From positions 1 to 62,802 of the forward strand of contig JAZRYC010000162.1 of the NCBI GenBank assembly GCA_045600525.1: a DNA stretch of 62,802 bases, written 5' to 3'. Shown piece after piece: positions 7,765 to 15,452 of the stretch (positions are counted from its first letter, which is position 1; every line of letters begins with the position of its first letter). Source of the DNA: F23-D06 sp045600525 (GTDB taxonomy: Bacteria > Bacteroidota > Bacteroidia > Bacteroidales > WCHB1-69). The notes under the pieces were generated by a model. The model was not told where the DNA came from. It worked only from the letters and a program-made list of their open reading frames with translations, and searched no databases. The position numbers and the translations under genes were made by a program.

Positions 7765-8256
7765 TTATTTTACAGGAACATAGGTTAAAGAGAAAGTGTA
7801 GGTTCCCTTTGCACCTGGTTCATCATCATTGATGGTGCAGCTGATTTTGAATTCTTCTTCGGTGAGGTTTACGATACGGCACAATTCAAGTTCGTCATCA
7901 TAGAAGAAGGGAACTTGCATTTTGATGTATTCGTGACCATCTTCCAAAGTAACGAGGCTGCAGTTTGCGCTGTATGCAGCAAGGCTGTCGTCACCAGGTT
8001 TAACGGTTTGGATAAGGTCAGTTGTGAAGGAGATAACGTCATTCATTTCATCTTCATAGAGGTAGCCTTCCATGAGGTTTTCAACGATTTCGCCTGATTC
8101 CATTACATAACCCGGAGCGGATGTTGCAGCGGAAAGAATCCAACCGTTCTTCGGAGAAGCGAGAAGTTCAGCGGTGGTTTTTTCAGTAGGAACACAAGCT
8201 GCAAAGCTTAAAACTAACATAGCAGCAACTGCTAATACAGATAATGTTTTTTTCAT
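7765..8256 (-). CDS. Hypothetical lipoprotein
   Basis: 163-residue protein with a lipoprotein signal peptide (lipobox SFAAC; acylated Cys about residue 21). The mature part is a small, probably beta-rich domain: NGWILSAATSAPGYVMESGE, a run with NVISFTTDL-like strands, and a final TYTFSLTYVPVK strand. This resembles the many small lipocalin-like DUF lipoproteins of Bacteroidales (they share the NGWILSAATSAPGY-type opening), but I cannot assign a specific family. First gene of a two-lipoprotein unit; a -7 box lies at 8315-8322. Confidence 0.8.
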   Translation of the reverse strand: MKKTLSVLAVAAMLVLSFAACVPTEKTTAELLASPKNGWILSAATSAPGYVMESGEIVENLMEGYLYEDEMNDVISFTTDLIQTVKPGDDSLAAYSANCSLVTLEDGHEYIKMQVPFFYDDELELCRIVNLTEEEFKISCTINDDEPGAKGTYTFSLTYVPVK

Positions 8257-8314
8257 TGTTTTTTGATTTTTTAGTTATTAAATAAGGTGAAAAAATTCAT
8301 TTTATCAAAGTGTG

Positions 8315-8322
8315 CAAAAATA
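8315..8322 (-). promoter_or_regulatory. -7 box (TATTTTTG) for the two-lipoprotein unit
   Basis: Minus-strand TATTTTTG followed by CACAC, about 59 bases before the start at 8256. Confidence 0.5.
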
Positions 8323-8390
8323 TATTTTTTTTCATAACCTTTTTCTTAAAAAAACAAAAAAATACATAGTTGAAAAAAAAGCATGTCAGC

Positions 8391-8423
8391 TTTGTGTGTA
8401 ATTATAAAAAAAATGTACTTTTA
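8391..8423 (+). promoter_or_regulatory. Promoter of tRNA-Ser
   Basis: TTTG at 8391-8394, then 21 bases, then TACTTTTA (one mismatch to TAnnTTTG) at 8416-8423, 17 bases upstream of the tRNA. Confidence 0.5.
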
Positions 8424-8440
8424 CGCCCTTAAAAAGCGTT

Positions 8441-8528
8441 GGAGAGATGGCCGAGTGGTCGAAGGCGCACGCCTGGAGAGCGTGTAAGCGCCAAAAGCGC
8501 TTCCTGGGTTCGAATCCCAGTCTCTCCG
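8441..8528 (+). tRNA. tRNA-Ser (anticodon GGA)
   Basis: 88 bases with a 7-bp acceptor stem (GGAGAGA / TCTCTCC) and discriminator G. The anticodon arm is CACGC-CTGGAGA-GCGTG, giving anticodon GGA (reads UCC/UCU). It has the long variable arm expected of a class II tRNA (AAGCGCCAAAAGCGCTT) and the T arm CTGGG-TTCGAAT-CCCAG. No CCA is encoded; the next bases are CGACA. Confidence 0.97.
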
Positions 8529-8618
8529 CGACAAAATTATTGCATTGGTAATCAATAAAATAAATTAAAAATAAAGAGTATTAATTAAATTATTCAAAAA
8601 TCAAATCAAAAAGTTATT

Positions 8619-9434
8619 ATGAAAAAATTAGTCTCATTACTTGCCGTTTTAGGTTTCTTAACCTTCGGTATTGCAAACACGACATTTGCAGCAAATGACG
8701 CAAAAACTGACAAGGCAGCTACCGAGCAGGTTGCTGATTCCGCTCAAGCTGAAGCTCCCGCCGCCGCACAGGCAGAACTCACAGAAGACCCTGATGACGC
8801 TGTCAGCCAAGGTTTACACTATGTTTTGAAAGAAAAATTCATCCAGGGTGGTGCAGTGTGGATGACCCCGGTGCTCATCTGTTTGATTTTAGGTCTTGCT
8901 TTCGTCATCGAACGTATATTCTATCTGAACCTTTCCTCTGTTAATTCCAAGAAATTATTGGATAAGGTTGAAGATGCTCTTAAAACCGGTGGTGTAGAAA
9001 AAGCTAAAGATCTCTGCCGCGACACAAAAGGACCTCTTGCCGCTGTATTCTATCAAGGTCTCGACCGCTATGACGAAGGCCTCGAATCAGTAGAAAAATC
9101 CGTTGTCTCCTATGGTGGCGTTCAAATGGCTAAACTTGAAACGAACCTTACTTGGATCAACCTTTTCATCGCCCTTTCTCCTTCCTTGGGATTCTTGGGT
9201 ACGGTCATCGGTATGGTACAGGCATTCGACGATATCGAGCGCGCAGGTGATATCTCTCCGACCATCGTCGCTGGTGGTATGAAAGTGGCTTTGTTGACCA
9301 CCGTCTTCGGTTTGATCTCCGCTATGATCCTCCAAGTGTTCTACAACTATCTGCTTACTAAAGTGGACAGCATCGTGAACGATATGGAAGATGCTACGAT
9401 CTCCTTCATGGATATCTTAGTGAAAAACAAATAA
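8619..9434 (+). CDS. exbB: MotA/TolQ/ExbB proton channel family protein
   Basis: 271-residue inner-membrane subunit of the TonB energising complex. It couples proton flow to TonB for outer-membrane import. A cleavable-looking N-terminal segment (MKKLVSLLAVLGFLTFGIA) and an Ala-rich linker precede the first core helix (MTPVLICLILGLAFVIERIFYL). The cytoplasmic domain follows, then the two channel helices with LSPSLGFLGTVIGMVQAF and AGGMKVALLTTVFGLISAM. These TolQ/ExbB signatures are clear. It leads a cluster of four same-direction genes with ExbD paralogues, the usual Bacteroidota arrangement. The signal-like N-terminus is common for this phylum. Confidence 0.93.
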   Translation: MKKLVSLLAVLGFLTFGIANTTFAANDAKTDKAATEQVADSAQAEAPAAAQAELTEDPDDAVSQGLHYVLKEKFIQGGAVWMTPVLICLILGLAFVIERIFYLNLSSVNSKKLLDKVEDALKTGGVEKAKDLCRDTKGPLAAVFYQGLDRYDEGLESVEKSVVSYGGVQMAKLETNLTWINLFIALSPSLGFLGTVIGMVQAFDDIERAGDISPTIVAGGMKVALLTTVFGLISAMILQVFYNYLLTKVDSIVNDMEDATISFMDILVKNK

Positions 9435-9474
9435 TTTAAAATAGTTACTATATTATTATAAATACCATATAATA

Positions 9475-10422
9475 ATGAAGGATAAAATCGTAAAATTCAT
9501 AATATTTGCAGTTGCGATTCTGGACTGTATCCTCGCACTCGTATTTGCCTTTGGCTTCAACGAGGATAAGAAGGATAACTTCTCCCAGACTCAACTTATC
9601 AAAGCACATAATTCAGCCATGCTGAATGACTTTGAAACTGCAACCCCTGAAAATCTTCCCAAAGTGGTCGCCACTTATCAGGAAACCCTTAAAAATTATG
9701 GCGATTCCCTTAAAGACGTTCAATTGCAAAAGGATATTCTCTATACTTATCTGCAGGATTTGAAAGGTCTAAACGACAAGAACTTTGAACAATACAAAGC
9801 TGATTTTTCTGCTCGCGCAACGGCCCTTTTCGCAAAGTGCGACAATAAACAGGCTTATGTAGATGGATTCAAAGGCGTACAATCTTATAAGGATTTGGAA
9901 GCCTATGTCTCTAAAATCGATGACGAGTATGCTGCCTGCAAACAGAGCTATCTTACCGAGCGTAATTATCTCAAGGCCGCTAACTCTCTCGTTTCACGTG
10001 CTGATCAGATCAACGCAACAGCTTCCGCTAATAAGAAGGCTACTGATCTTGAAGAAATGCAGAACGACCTCAAGAGCTTTAACAAGAGCGCTGGTCTTCA
10101 GAATGCCTTCATCGTGATTGCCTATATTCTTGGCGCCGTCACCTTGTTGCTCATGCTCTTCTTCGCCCTCATCAAGATTGTGAAGAACTTCAAGTCTTCT
10201 TATAAGATACTTGTTGTATTGGCTCTCTTCGTCCTCATCGTATTCATCGGATACGCTGTCGGTTCCTCTGAATTGACCCCGTCCGCTATCAAGGATGGAA
10301 TGTCAGTCTCTACGTTCAAGATGGTTAATGCCGCTTGCTTCACACTGTATATTTGTTTGTTGTGCGCAATCTTGTCTATTGTTGTGACAGGTATTATCAG
10401 CGCCATTAAAAATAGAAAATAA
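9475..10422 (+). CDS. Hypothetical membrane protein of the Exb cluster
   Basis: 315 residues. One N-terminal membrane helix (about 8-28, FIIFAVAILDCILALVFAFG) is followed by a ~180-residue mostly helical, charged segment likely to form a coiled coil, then three more membrane helices (about 211-236, 243-263, 284-310). No catalytic motif and no named family recognised. It starts 40 bases after exbB and its stop is one base before the exbD start, so it is tightly built into the TonB-energising operon. A subunit or accessory of the ExbB-ExbD complex is a fair inference. Confidence 0.85.
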   Translation: MKDKIVKFIIFAVAILDCILALVFAFGFNEDKKDNFSQTQLIKAHNSAMLNDFETATPENLPKVVATYQETLKNYGDSLKDVQLQKDILYTYLQDLKGLNDKNFEQYKADFSARATALFAKCDNKQAYVDGFKGVQSYKDLEAYVSKIDDEYAACKQSYLTERNYLKAANSLVSRADQINATASANKKATDLEEMQNDLKSFNKSAGLQNAFIVIAYILGAVTLLLMLFFALIKIVKNFKSSYKILVVLALFVLIVFIGYAVGSSELTPSAIKDGMSVSTFKMVNAACFTLYICLLCAILSIVVTGIISAIKNRK

Positions 10423-10423
10423 A

Positions 10424-11017
10424 ATGGCAAAAAGAAAAACACCAGGATTAAATACAGGCTCAATGTCAGATATTTCCTTTCTGTTGTTGACCTTCTTCTT
10501 GTTGACTTCTTCCATCAATACCGAACAGGGTATTCCTCGTAAGCTTCCGCCCCCAAAGACGGATGACACCCCGGAAATGAAAGCCGACATCAACAGACGT
10601 AACGTTTTGAACGTGTTGGTGAACTTCCGCGACGAAATCTCTGTCAATGGCGAAGTGATGATGATTTCCGAATTGAAGGACAAGGCCAAGGAGTTTTTCT
10701 CAAACCCTTCCAACGACCCTTCTCTTCCTGAAAAAGTCAGTAAACCCATTGAAGGTATTGGCGACTTTGCCGTATCCAAGGGCGTGGTCTCTCTGACCAA
10801 CGACCAGGGTACCAGCTATAATATGTATGTGCAGGTGCAGAACGAACTTCAACGCGCGGTAAACGAATTGCGTGACGAGGCTTCCCTCCAATATTTTGGA
10901 AAGAAATACACCGCACTTGATTCCGCTTCCCAAAGAGCCATCTCCCAGGCTATTCCTATGAGTATTTCCGAAGCTCCCCCAATGGACTATAGTAAAACTG
11001 GCGCTGCTGCTAATTAA
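10424..11017 (+). CDS. exbD: ExbD/TolR family biopolymer transport protein (first copy)
   Basis: 197-residue inner-membrane protein with a single N-terminal helix followed by a periplasmic domain. The helix carries the functional aspartate of the family in GSMSDISFLLLTFFLLTSS. The periplasmic part includes LNVLVNFRDEISVNGE and a C-terminal stretch with alternating charge. It is longer than classical ExbD (~140), as usual for one of the two Bacteroidota copies. It starts one base after the upstream stop and lies 18 bases before the second ExbD gene. Confidence 0.92.
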   Translation: MAKRKTPGLNTGSMSDISFLLLTFFLLTSSINTEQGIPRKLPPPKTDDTPEMKADINRRNVLNVLVNFRDEISVNGEVMMISELKDKAKEFFSNPSNDPSLPEKVSKPIEGIGDFAVSKGVVSLTNDQGTSYNMYVQVQNELQRAVNELRDEASLQYFGKKYTALDSASQRAISQAIPMSISEAPPMDYSKTGAAAN

Positions 11018-11035
11018 TTTTAAATTTTCTTAGTT

Positions 11036-11518
11036 ATGTCAAGATTTAAAAAGCAAGGAAGTAAAGAGACCCCCGAACTGAACATGGGATCTATGTCCGA
11101 CATTATCTTCATGTTCCTGTTCTTCTTCATGGTGATTACCACGATGCGTGAGGCCTCTCTGAAAGTGAAATTCCAACCGCCACAAGCTACGGAAATTCAA
11201 AAGCTTGAAAAGAAATCCCTCGTGGCCAACATCTACGTGGGTGCTCCTATCAGCAAAAATGAAAATACTCTCCCACCCGGTGAAGTTTCTGTTCAGTTGA
11301 ACGACCAAACCATCAAGGCTGAAGAATTGGTCGCTGATGTTCGTGATTTCATCGGTACCGAGAAGGAATCACGCGATGCTCAGGATCGTGATAAGCTGAC
11401 CTTCTCCTTGAAAGTGGATAAAGATGTTCAGATGCGTTACGTGAATACGATCAAACAGGAATTGCGTAAAAACAACGCACTGAAAATCAATTACGCAGCA
11501 GGTAAACGTGCAAATTAG
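11036..11518 (+). CDS. exbD: ExbD/TolR family biopolymer transport protein (second copy)
   Basis: 160-residue paralogue of the preceding gene. The membrane helix again contains the key Asp (GSMSDIIFMFLFFFMVITT). The periplasmic domain ends in LSFSLKVDKDVQ-like strands and a short basic tail. Two non-identical ExbD genes suggest a heteromeric ExbB-ExbD-ExbD complex, which is known in Bacteroidota. Last gene of the cluster; a strong terminator follows at 11541. Confidence 0.92.
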   Translation: MSRFKKQGSKETPELNMGSMSDIIFMFLFFFMVITTMREASLKVKFQPPQATEIQKLEKKSLVANIYVGAPISKNENTLPPGEVSVQLNDQTIKAEELVADVRDFIGTEKESRDAQDRDKLTFSLKVDKDVQMRYVNTIKQELRKNNALKINYAAGKRAN

Positions 11519-11540
11519 TACTTGCTGGTATATCAAATCA

Positions 11541-11570
11541 AAGGGCGGATCTTGGATCTGCCCTTTTTTT
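11541..11570 (+). terminator. Terminator of the Exb cluster
   Basis: AAGGGCGGATC (11541-11551) pairs with GATCTGCCCTT (11555-11565) with one G-T pair and a 3-base loop, followed by a T-run. The next promoter box begins one base later. Confidence 0.85.
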
Positions 11571-11571
11571 G

Positions 11572-11579
11572 TATTTTTG
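11572..11579 (+). promoter_or_regulatory. -7 box (TATTTTTG) for yicC
   Basis: TATTTTTG followed by C, 22 bases before the yicC ATG and directly after the terminator T-run. Confidence 0.55.
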
Positions 11580-11601
11580 CAGGCTTTAAAAACAATAGAT
11601 T

Positions 11602-12474
11602 ATGATTAAGTCAATGACTGGCTTTGGCCGTACACAGGTCGAGGTAACCGGTAAAAATGTCACCGTTGAAATTCGTACCCTGAATAGCAAGCAATTAGAT
11701 CTCAATACTCGCATTGCTTCCCTTTTTCGAAATAATGAAAACGAAATTCGCACGATTGTTTCCCGTGAATTGGAAAGAGGTAAGATTGACTTCAATCTCT
11801 CCATTGAAAAAAACGCCGTTTCCACGGTGTCGATAGATTCCGCTCTGGCTAAATCATACTTTGAAGCGCTCTCTAATCTTTCGAAGGAACTCGGCAATCC
11901 AGTGAATAGTGATATTTTCATGCAGGTACTTCGCATGCCGGACGTGCTTTCCACTCCTCAGGAAGAACTTTCTGACGAACTCTGGAGCGCCGTTCGCGAT
12001 GCTATTGAGGAAACTTGCCGGAAAGTCAATGACTTCCGTGAAACAGAAGGTGCCGTTTTAGCGCAGGACTTTAAAAAGCGCATTCTCTTGATTCGCGATA
12101 TGATTGACGAAGTAACCCCGTTTGAGGAAAACAGAATTGTGACGTTGCGTGCCAAATTTGAAAAAGCCCTTTCCGAATTGGCCACGAAGACGCAGTATGA
12201 CCCTTCCAGATTGGAGCAGGAAATATTCTATTACATTGAGAAATTGGATATTACAGAAGAAAAAGTGCGTCTGCGAAAACACTGCGATTATTTTTTGCAA
12301 ACCATGGAGGAACCTCAGGCCAATGGCAAGAAGTTGGGCTTCATTGTTCAAGAATGCGGACGTGAAATCAATACGATGGGCTCTAAAAGCAACGACTTCA
12401 ATATACAGCAGATCGTTGTCCGCATGAAGGACGAACTTGAAAAGTTGAAGGAACAGCTGGCCAATATCTTGTAA
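11602..12474 (+). CDS. yicC: YicC family endoribonuclease
   Basis: 290-residue protein of the YicC/YloC family. E. coli YicC is known to promote decay of the small RNA RyhB and to cut RNA. The start MIKSMTGFGR and the C-terminal GKKLGFIVQECGREINTMGSKSND are highly characteristic, the latter being the conserved GKKLxFxxQEM/C-type block. The middle has the long helical part with SRLEQEIFYYIEKLDITEE. Length is normal. It stands directly downstream of its own -7 box and upstream of the repeat element before der. Confidence 0.93.
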   Translation: MIKSMTGFGRTQVEVTGKNVTVEIRTLNSKQLDLNTRIASLFRNNENEIRTIVSRELERGKIDFNLSIEKNAVSTVSIDSALAKSYFEALSNLSKELGNPVNSDIFMQVLRMPDVLSTPQEELSDELWSAVRDAIEETCRKVNDFRETEGAVLAQDFKKRILLIRDMIDEVTPFEENRIVTLRAKFEKALSELATKTQYDPSRLEQEIFYYIEKLDITEEKVRLRKHCDYFLQTMEEPQANGKKLGFIVQECGREINTMGSKSNDFNIQQIVVRMKDELEKLKEQLANIL

Positions 12475-12475
12475 T

Positions 12476-12546
12476 CAGTGAACAGCGAGGTGAAGTTAAG
12501 AAACCATCTCTTAGGCCTGAAACTTGAAACCTGAAACTTGAAACTT
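12476..12546. repeat. Heptamer-repeat element between yicC and der
   Basis: Non-coding mosaic. CAGTGAACAG is at 12476-12485 and GTTAAGAAA at 12495-12503. Four tandem 7-base units YTGAAAC (CTGAAAC, TTGAAAC, CTGAAAC, TTGAAAC) span 12517-12544. Reverse-complemented, the same modules occur in the same order at 16625-16751. The repeat runs up to the base before the der ATG at 12547. Confidence 0.7.
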
Positions 12547-13851
12547 ATGTCAAATATACTTTCTCTTATAGGCAGACCCAATGTAGGAAAGTCCACATTG
12601 TTCAATAGATTGATAAAGGCGCGGGAAGCCATTGTGGATTCCGTTGCCGGCGTCACCCGTGACCGCCATTACGGCAAGTCTGATTGGAACGGCTACGAGT
12701 TTTCCGTTATTGACACGGGTGGCTATGTGGTCGGCTCCGATGATATTTTTGAGGCTGAAATCCGTAAGCAGGCAGCTTTGGCCATAGATGAATCCGATGT
12801 CATTGTGCTGATGGTCGATGGTAGGGAAGGACTTACTCCTTTGGATGAGGAAATCGCACAAATCCTCCGTCGCTCGAAGAAACCCTACTATCTGGCAGTG
12901 AATAAGATTGACAGCCCTAGTAATTTCTTTGACTATGCGGAGTTCTATGCCCTCGGTGTGGATCAGATATTTCCGATTTCTGCTGCGTCTGGCGGTGGAA
13001 CCGGCGAGTTGCTGGATGAAGTGGTGAAGCATTTTTCCAAGGATAAGGATAATCTTCCGGATGATTTGCCGAGAATTGCCATTGTGGGTAAGCCGAATGT
13101 GGGCAAATCCTCTATTATCAATGCCTTTTTGGGCGAAGACAGACACATTGTAACGCCCTTGGCGGGAACTACGCGCGACACAATTTTTACCCGCTACCGC
13201 AGCTTTGGTTTCGACTTCTATCTGATTGACACGGCTGGACTTAGAAAGAAACGTAAAGTTGAGGAGGATCTCGAGTTCTATTCGGTGATGCGTGCCGTGC
13301 GTTCCATTGAGAATGCGGATGTCTGCATTGTCATGGCGGATGCCTCTCAGGGCTTTGACCAACAGGATCTTAATATTTTTGGTTTGGCCGCACGCAACCA
13401 CAAAGGCGTGGTCGTGGTCATGAATAAGTGGGATCTTATTGAAAAGGACAATCACACGCACAAACAGTATGAAGACCTTATTAGGAATCGTATTGCACCT
13501 TTTAACGATGTGCCCATTATTTTCACTTCTGTGTTAGAGAAGCAGAGGATTTTCAAAGTGCTGGAAACGGCTGTCCAGGTTTATCAAAATCGTACGCGAC
13601 GCATTTCCACATCCGAACTCAACGATGCCTTGTTGCCCATCATCCAGCAGACACCTCCCCCTATGAACAAGGATAAGGTTATCCGCATTAAGTATGTAAC
13701 GCAGTTGCCGTTGGCTTATCCCGCCTTTGCGTTTTTCTGCAATTTGCCACAATATGTAGTGGATTCATATAAGCGTTTTCTTGAAAATCAAATACGTAAG
13801 ATATGGGATTTCTCAGGCGTGCCAATGGAAATCTATTTTAGAAGGAAATAA
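12547..13851 (+). CDS. der: Ribosome biogenesis GTPase Der (EngA)
   Basis: 434-residue double GTPase needed for 50S subunit assembly. G domain 1 has GRPNVGKST (P-loop), DTGG and NKID. G domain 2 has GKPNVGKSS, DTAGLRKKRKVEEDLEFYS and NKWD. A C-terminal KH-like domain ends in PMEIYFRRK. The frame extends to a TTG at 12538, but the ATG at 12547 gives the standard N-terminus MSNILSLIGRPNVG. The 5-prime leader is the heptamer repeat, so no Shine-Dalgarno sequence is present, which is normal in this phylum. A convergent terminator follows. Confidence 0.97.
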   Translation: MSNILSLIGRPNVGKSTLFNRLIKAREAIVDSVAGVTRDRHYGKSDWNGYEFSVIDTGGYVVGSDDIFEAEIRKQAALAIDESDVIVLMVDGREGLTPLDEEIAQILRRSKKPYYLAVNKIDSPSNFFDYAEFYALGVDQIFPISAASGGGTGELLDEVVKHFSKDKDNLPDDLPRIAIVGKPNVGKSSIINAFLGEDRHIVTPLAGTTRDTIFTRYRSFGFDFYLIDTAGLRKKRKVEEDLEFYSVMRAVRSIENADVCIVMADASQGFDQQDLNIFGLAARNHKGVVVVMNKWDLIEKDNHTHKQYEDLIRNRIAPFNDVPIIFTSVLEKQRIFKVLETAVQVYQNRTRRISTSELNDALLPIIQQTPPPMNKDKVIRIKYVTQLPLAYPAFAFFCNLPQYVVDSYKRFLENQIRKIWDFSGVPMEIYFRRK

Positions 13852-13852
13852 T

Positions 13853-13882
13853 AAAAAAGAGTCGCTTTAGCGACTCTTTTTT
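13853..13882. terminator. Bidirectional terminator between der and the oxyR-like gene
   Basis: AAAAAAGAGTCGC and GCGACTCTTTTTT (13870-13882) form a perfect stem with a TTTA loop and T-runs on both strands. It serves both convergent genes. Confidence 0.9.
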
Positions 13883-13889
13883 CATTCTC

Positions 13890-14816
13890 TCATAAGCGTA
13901 TTGGATATTTTAGAAGATGTTCGTCAATCATCTCTATGGGAATGATGCGTTTGATTCCCTCCGCAATGATATTGAGAATCCGTTCGCGAACGAAGTCCTT
14001 CCGTACGAAGATCGATACGGTTCGCGAGGGCATGGGATTGACAATCGGGCGGATGTGGGCGCGCATACTTTCGCGTAGTAGGTTCACATGGAGCTCGGGA
14101 ATGGCCGTGTAGCCTCCGTTTTCGTCCACAATCATCATAACCGTGCAGATACCGCCTGCCTCGTAAATGGAAGAGTGCTCGTAGTCCAAGTCACAGAGAT
14201 CGGGTGTCTGGCGCTGCAGGCTCACTTCCTCTTTCAAACCCCAAAGATGCTCGCTCGGCATGGTCTGTAAGTCCAAAACTTCTTCTTTGTATAGGGGTGA
14301 CATGGGGGATACGTAGGCAACAAATTTCTCCTGATAGAGAGGGATTTCAAGTAGATCTTCGTCCTCATGTGGGTACGACATGATGGCGAGATCGATCTCA
14401 GCTCGCTTTAGTTTATATAGAATGTGTCCGCGTGTCATTTCATGGGCTCTCACCTTGATATTGGGATAGGTGACGCTCATGAACTTGAATAGCTTCGGCG
14501 TGATATATGGCGCAATGGTCGGACTGATGCTCATGTTCACCTCTCCCGTGTTGCGCTTTTTCTCCGACTGCACCAATTCCTCCAACTGGCGGACATTGTA
14601 CAGGGCTACTTTCGCTTGATCAATGAGTTGCTCACCCATCTGGGTGGGACGGATAGGACGGCTGTTTCGGTCAAAGATGATCACGTCCAGTTCAGATTCC
14701 ATTTTCTGCACCAAGGTGCTGAGGGTGGACTGTGTGACACCACAACTTTCGGCTGCCTGCACGAAGGAGCGATGCTTGTCCACGGCTACAATGTATTCCA
14801 GTTGTTGTAAAGTCAT
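13890..14816 (-). CDS. oxyR: LysR family regulator, OxyR-like with Ser at the peroxidatic Cys position
   Basis: 308 residues. The N-terminal winged helix-turn-helix is at residues 1-60 (LEYIVAVDKHRSFVQAAESCGVTQSTLSTLVQKME), a typical OxyR head; the rest is an effector domain. In E. coli OxyR the redox cysteines are Cys199 and Cys208, in HCLRDQAMGFC. The matching segment here reads VSLQRQTPDLC: same spacing, but the first Cys is Ser and the second is kept. A normal disulfide switch is therefore not possible at that site. The frame extends upstream, but the ATG at 14816 gives the standard start MTLQQLEYIV. It lies 73 bases downstream of desulfoferrodoxin in the same direction. The oxyR name is by similarity only; it may respond to another signal. 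Confidence 0.78.
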   Translation of the reverse strand: MTLQQLEYIVAVDKHRSFVQAAESCGVTQSTLSTLVQKMESELDVIIFDRNSRPIRPTQMGEQLIDQAKVALYNVRQLEELVQSEKKRNTGEVNMSISPTIAPYITPKLFKFMSVTYPNIKVRAHEMTRGHILYKLKRAEIDLAIMSYPHEDEDLLEIPLYQEKFVAYVSPMSPLYKEEVLDLQTMPSEHLWGLKEEVSLQRQTPDLCDLDYEHSSIYEAGGICTVMMIVDENGGYTAIPELHVNLLRESMRAHIRPIVNPMPSRTVSIFVRKDFVRERILNIIAEGIKRIIPIEMIDEHLLKYPIRL

Positions 14817-14889
14817 AGTCTTGTTGTTTATAAGTGAATGATTGGGTTTAGAATGGGTGGCGCACATTCCGGTCCGCCACCCGGGTTAT

Positions 14890-15288
14890 CTATTTGCAAC
14901 GGCATTTCGGACATTCCACATCCGTTTTCCATAGACCGTGAATGTTGCAGTATTCGTACACGGCGATGGGCTTGTCGTTGCATACGCAGATGTCTGCTTC
15001 CGGTTTGTCCTTCAGCCAGACAATCCGCCCGCCATGTTCGGTTTGCAGATAGATGAAGGCAATGTGGTGCTCGGGAAGCATGGGATGTTCCACACTTCCC
15101 ACCTTTACGTGGATGGTGTGTTCGTCCTTCCAAGTCACCACGGGAAGGTGCTTCTCATGATACTCTTCCTGACGATGGGGGATGAGTTCTTCCATTTGTT
15201 CTCCACAACAGGAGACACTGAGGCCGGAGTCAACGGCTTTTACAATGACGTTGCCGCATAGTGCGCAGCGATAAAATTTAGGTTCCAT
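14890..15288 (-). CDS. dfx: Desulfoferrodoxin (superoxide reductase, two-iron class)
   Basis: 132 residues. It reduces superoxide to hydrogen peroxide in anaerobes without releasing oxygen. The N-terminal desulforedoxin centre (iron centre I) has YRCALCG and a CC pair in SVSCCGEQM. The catalytic centre II has the Glu-Lys-His segment EKHLPVV, further histidines in VEHPMLPEHHIAF, and the Cys/His ligands in YEYCNIHGLW. The C-terminus continues past the usual end with VECPKCRCK, a CxxCxC tail that could bind metal. It has its own promoter at 15386-15415 and probably shares a transcript with the OxyR-like regulator downstream. Confidence 0.95.
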   Translation of the reverse strand: MEPKFYRCALCGNVIVKAVDSGLSVSCCGEQMEELIPHRQEEYHEKHLPVVTWKDEHTIHVKVGSVEHPMLPEHHIAFIYLQTEHGGRIVWLKDKPEADICVCNDKPIAVYEYCNIHGLWKTDVECPKCRCK

Positions 15289-15357
15289 TTTGTTTGATTT
15301 TTTTGTTAATAATGTTGATAATTGAAAAAGGGTTTGTTCGTTGATGTTTGATTTTTT

Positions 15358-15367
15358 TCGATATCGA
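15358..15367. promoter_or_regulatory. Palindrome TCGATATCGA in the dfx leader
   Basis: Perfect 10-base palindrome between the dfx promoter and its start codon. It could be an operator half-site; this is only a candidate. Confidence 0.3.
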
Positions 15368-15385
15368 TGATGTGCTTAAGCGGGG

Positions 15386-15415
15386 CAAAAATAAAATCTT
15401 TTTAATATCTACAAA
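15386..15415 (-). promoter_or_regulatory. Promoter of dfx
   Basis: On the minus strand TTTG (15412-15415), 18 bases, then TATTTTTG (15386-15393) followed by CCCC. Confidence 0.6.
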
Positions 15416-15452
15416 ACATTATTCATTGATTATTGTATTGATGAAATAGATA

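Noticed and set aside
12550..13461. 303-codon open frame on the minus strand inside der
   Set aside because: Complete shadow of a certain essential gene.
14890..15288. Desulfoferrodoxin as neelaredoxin-type single-iron enzyme
   Set aside because: The N-terminal cysteine set YRCALCG and the CC pair of centre I are present, so it is the two-iron class.
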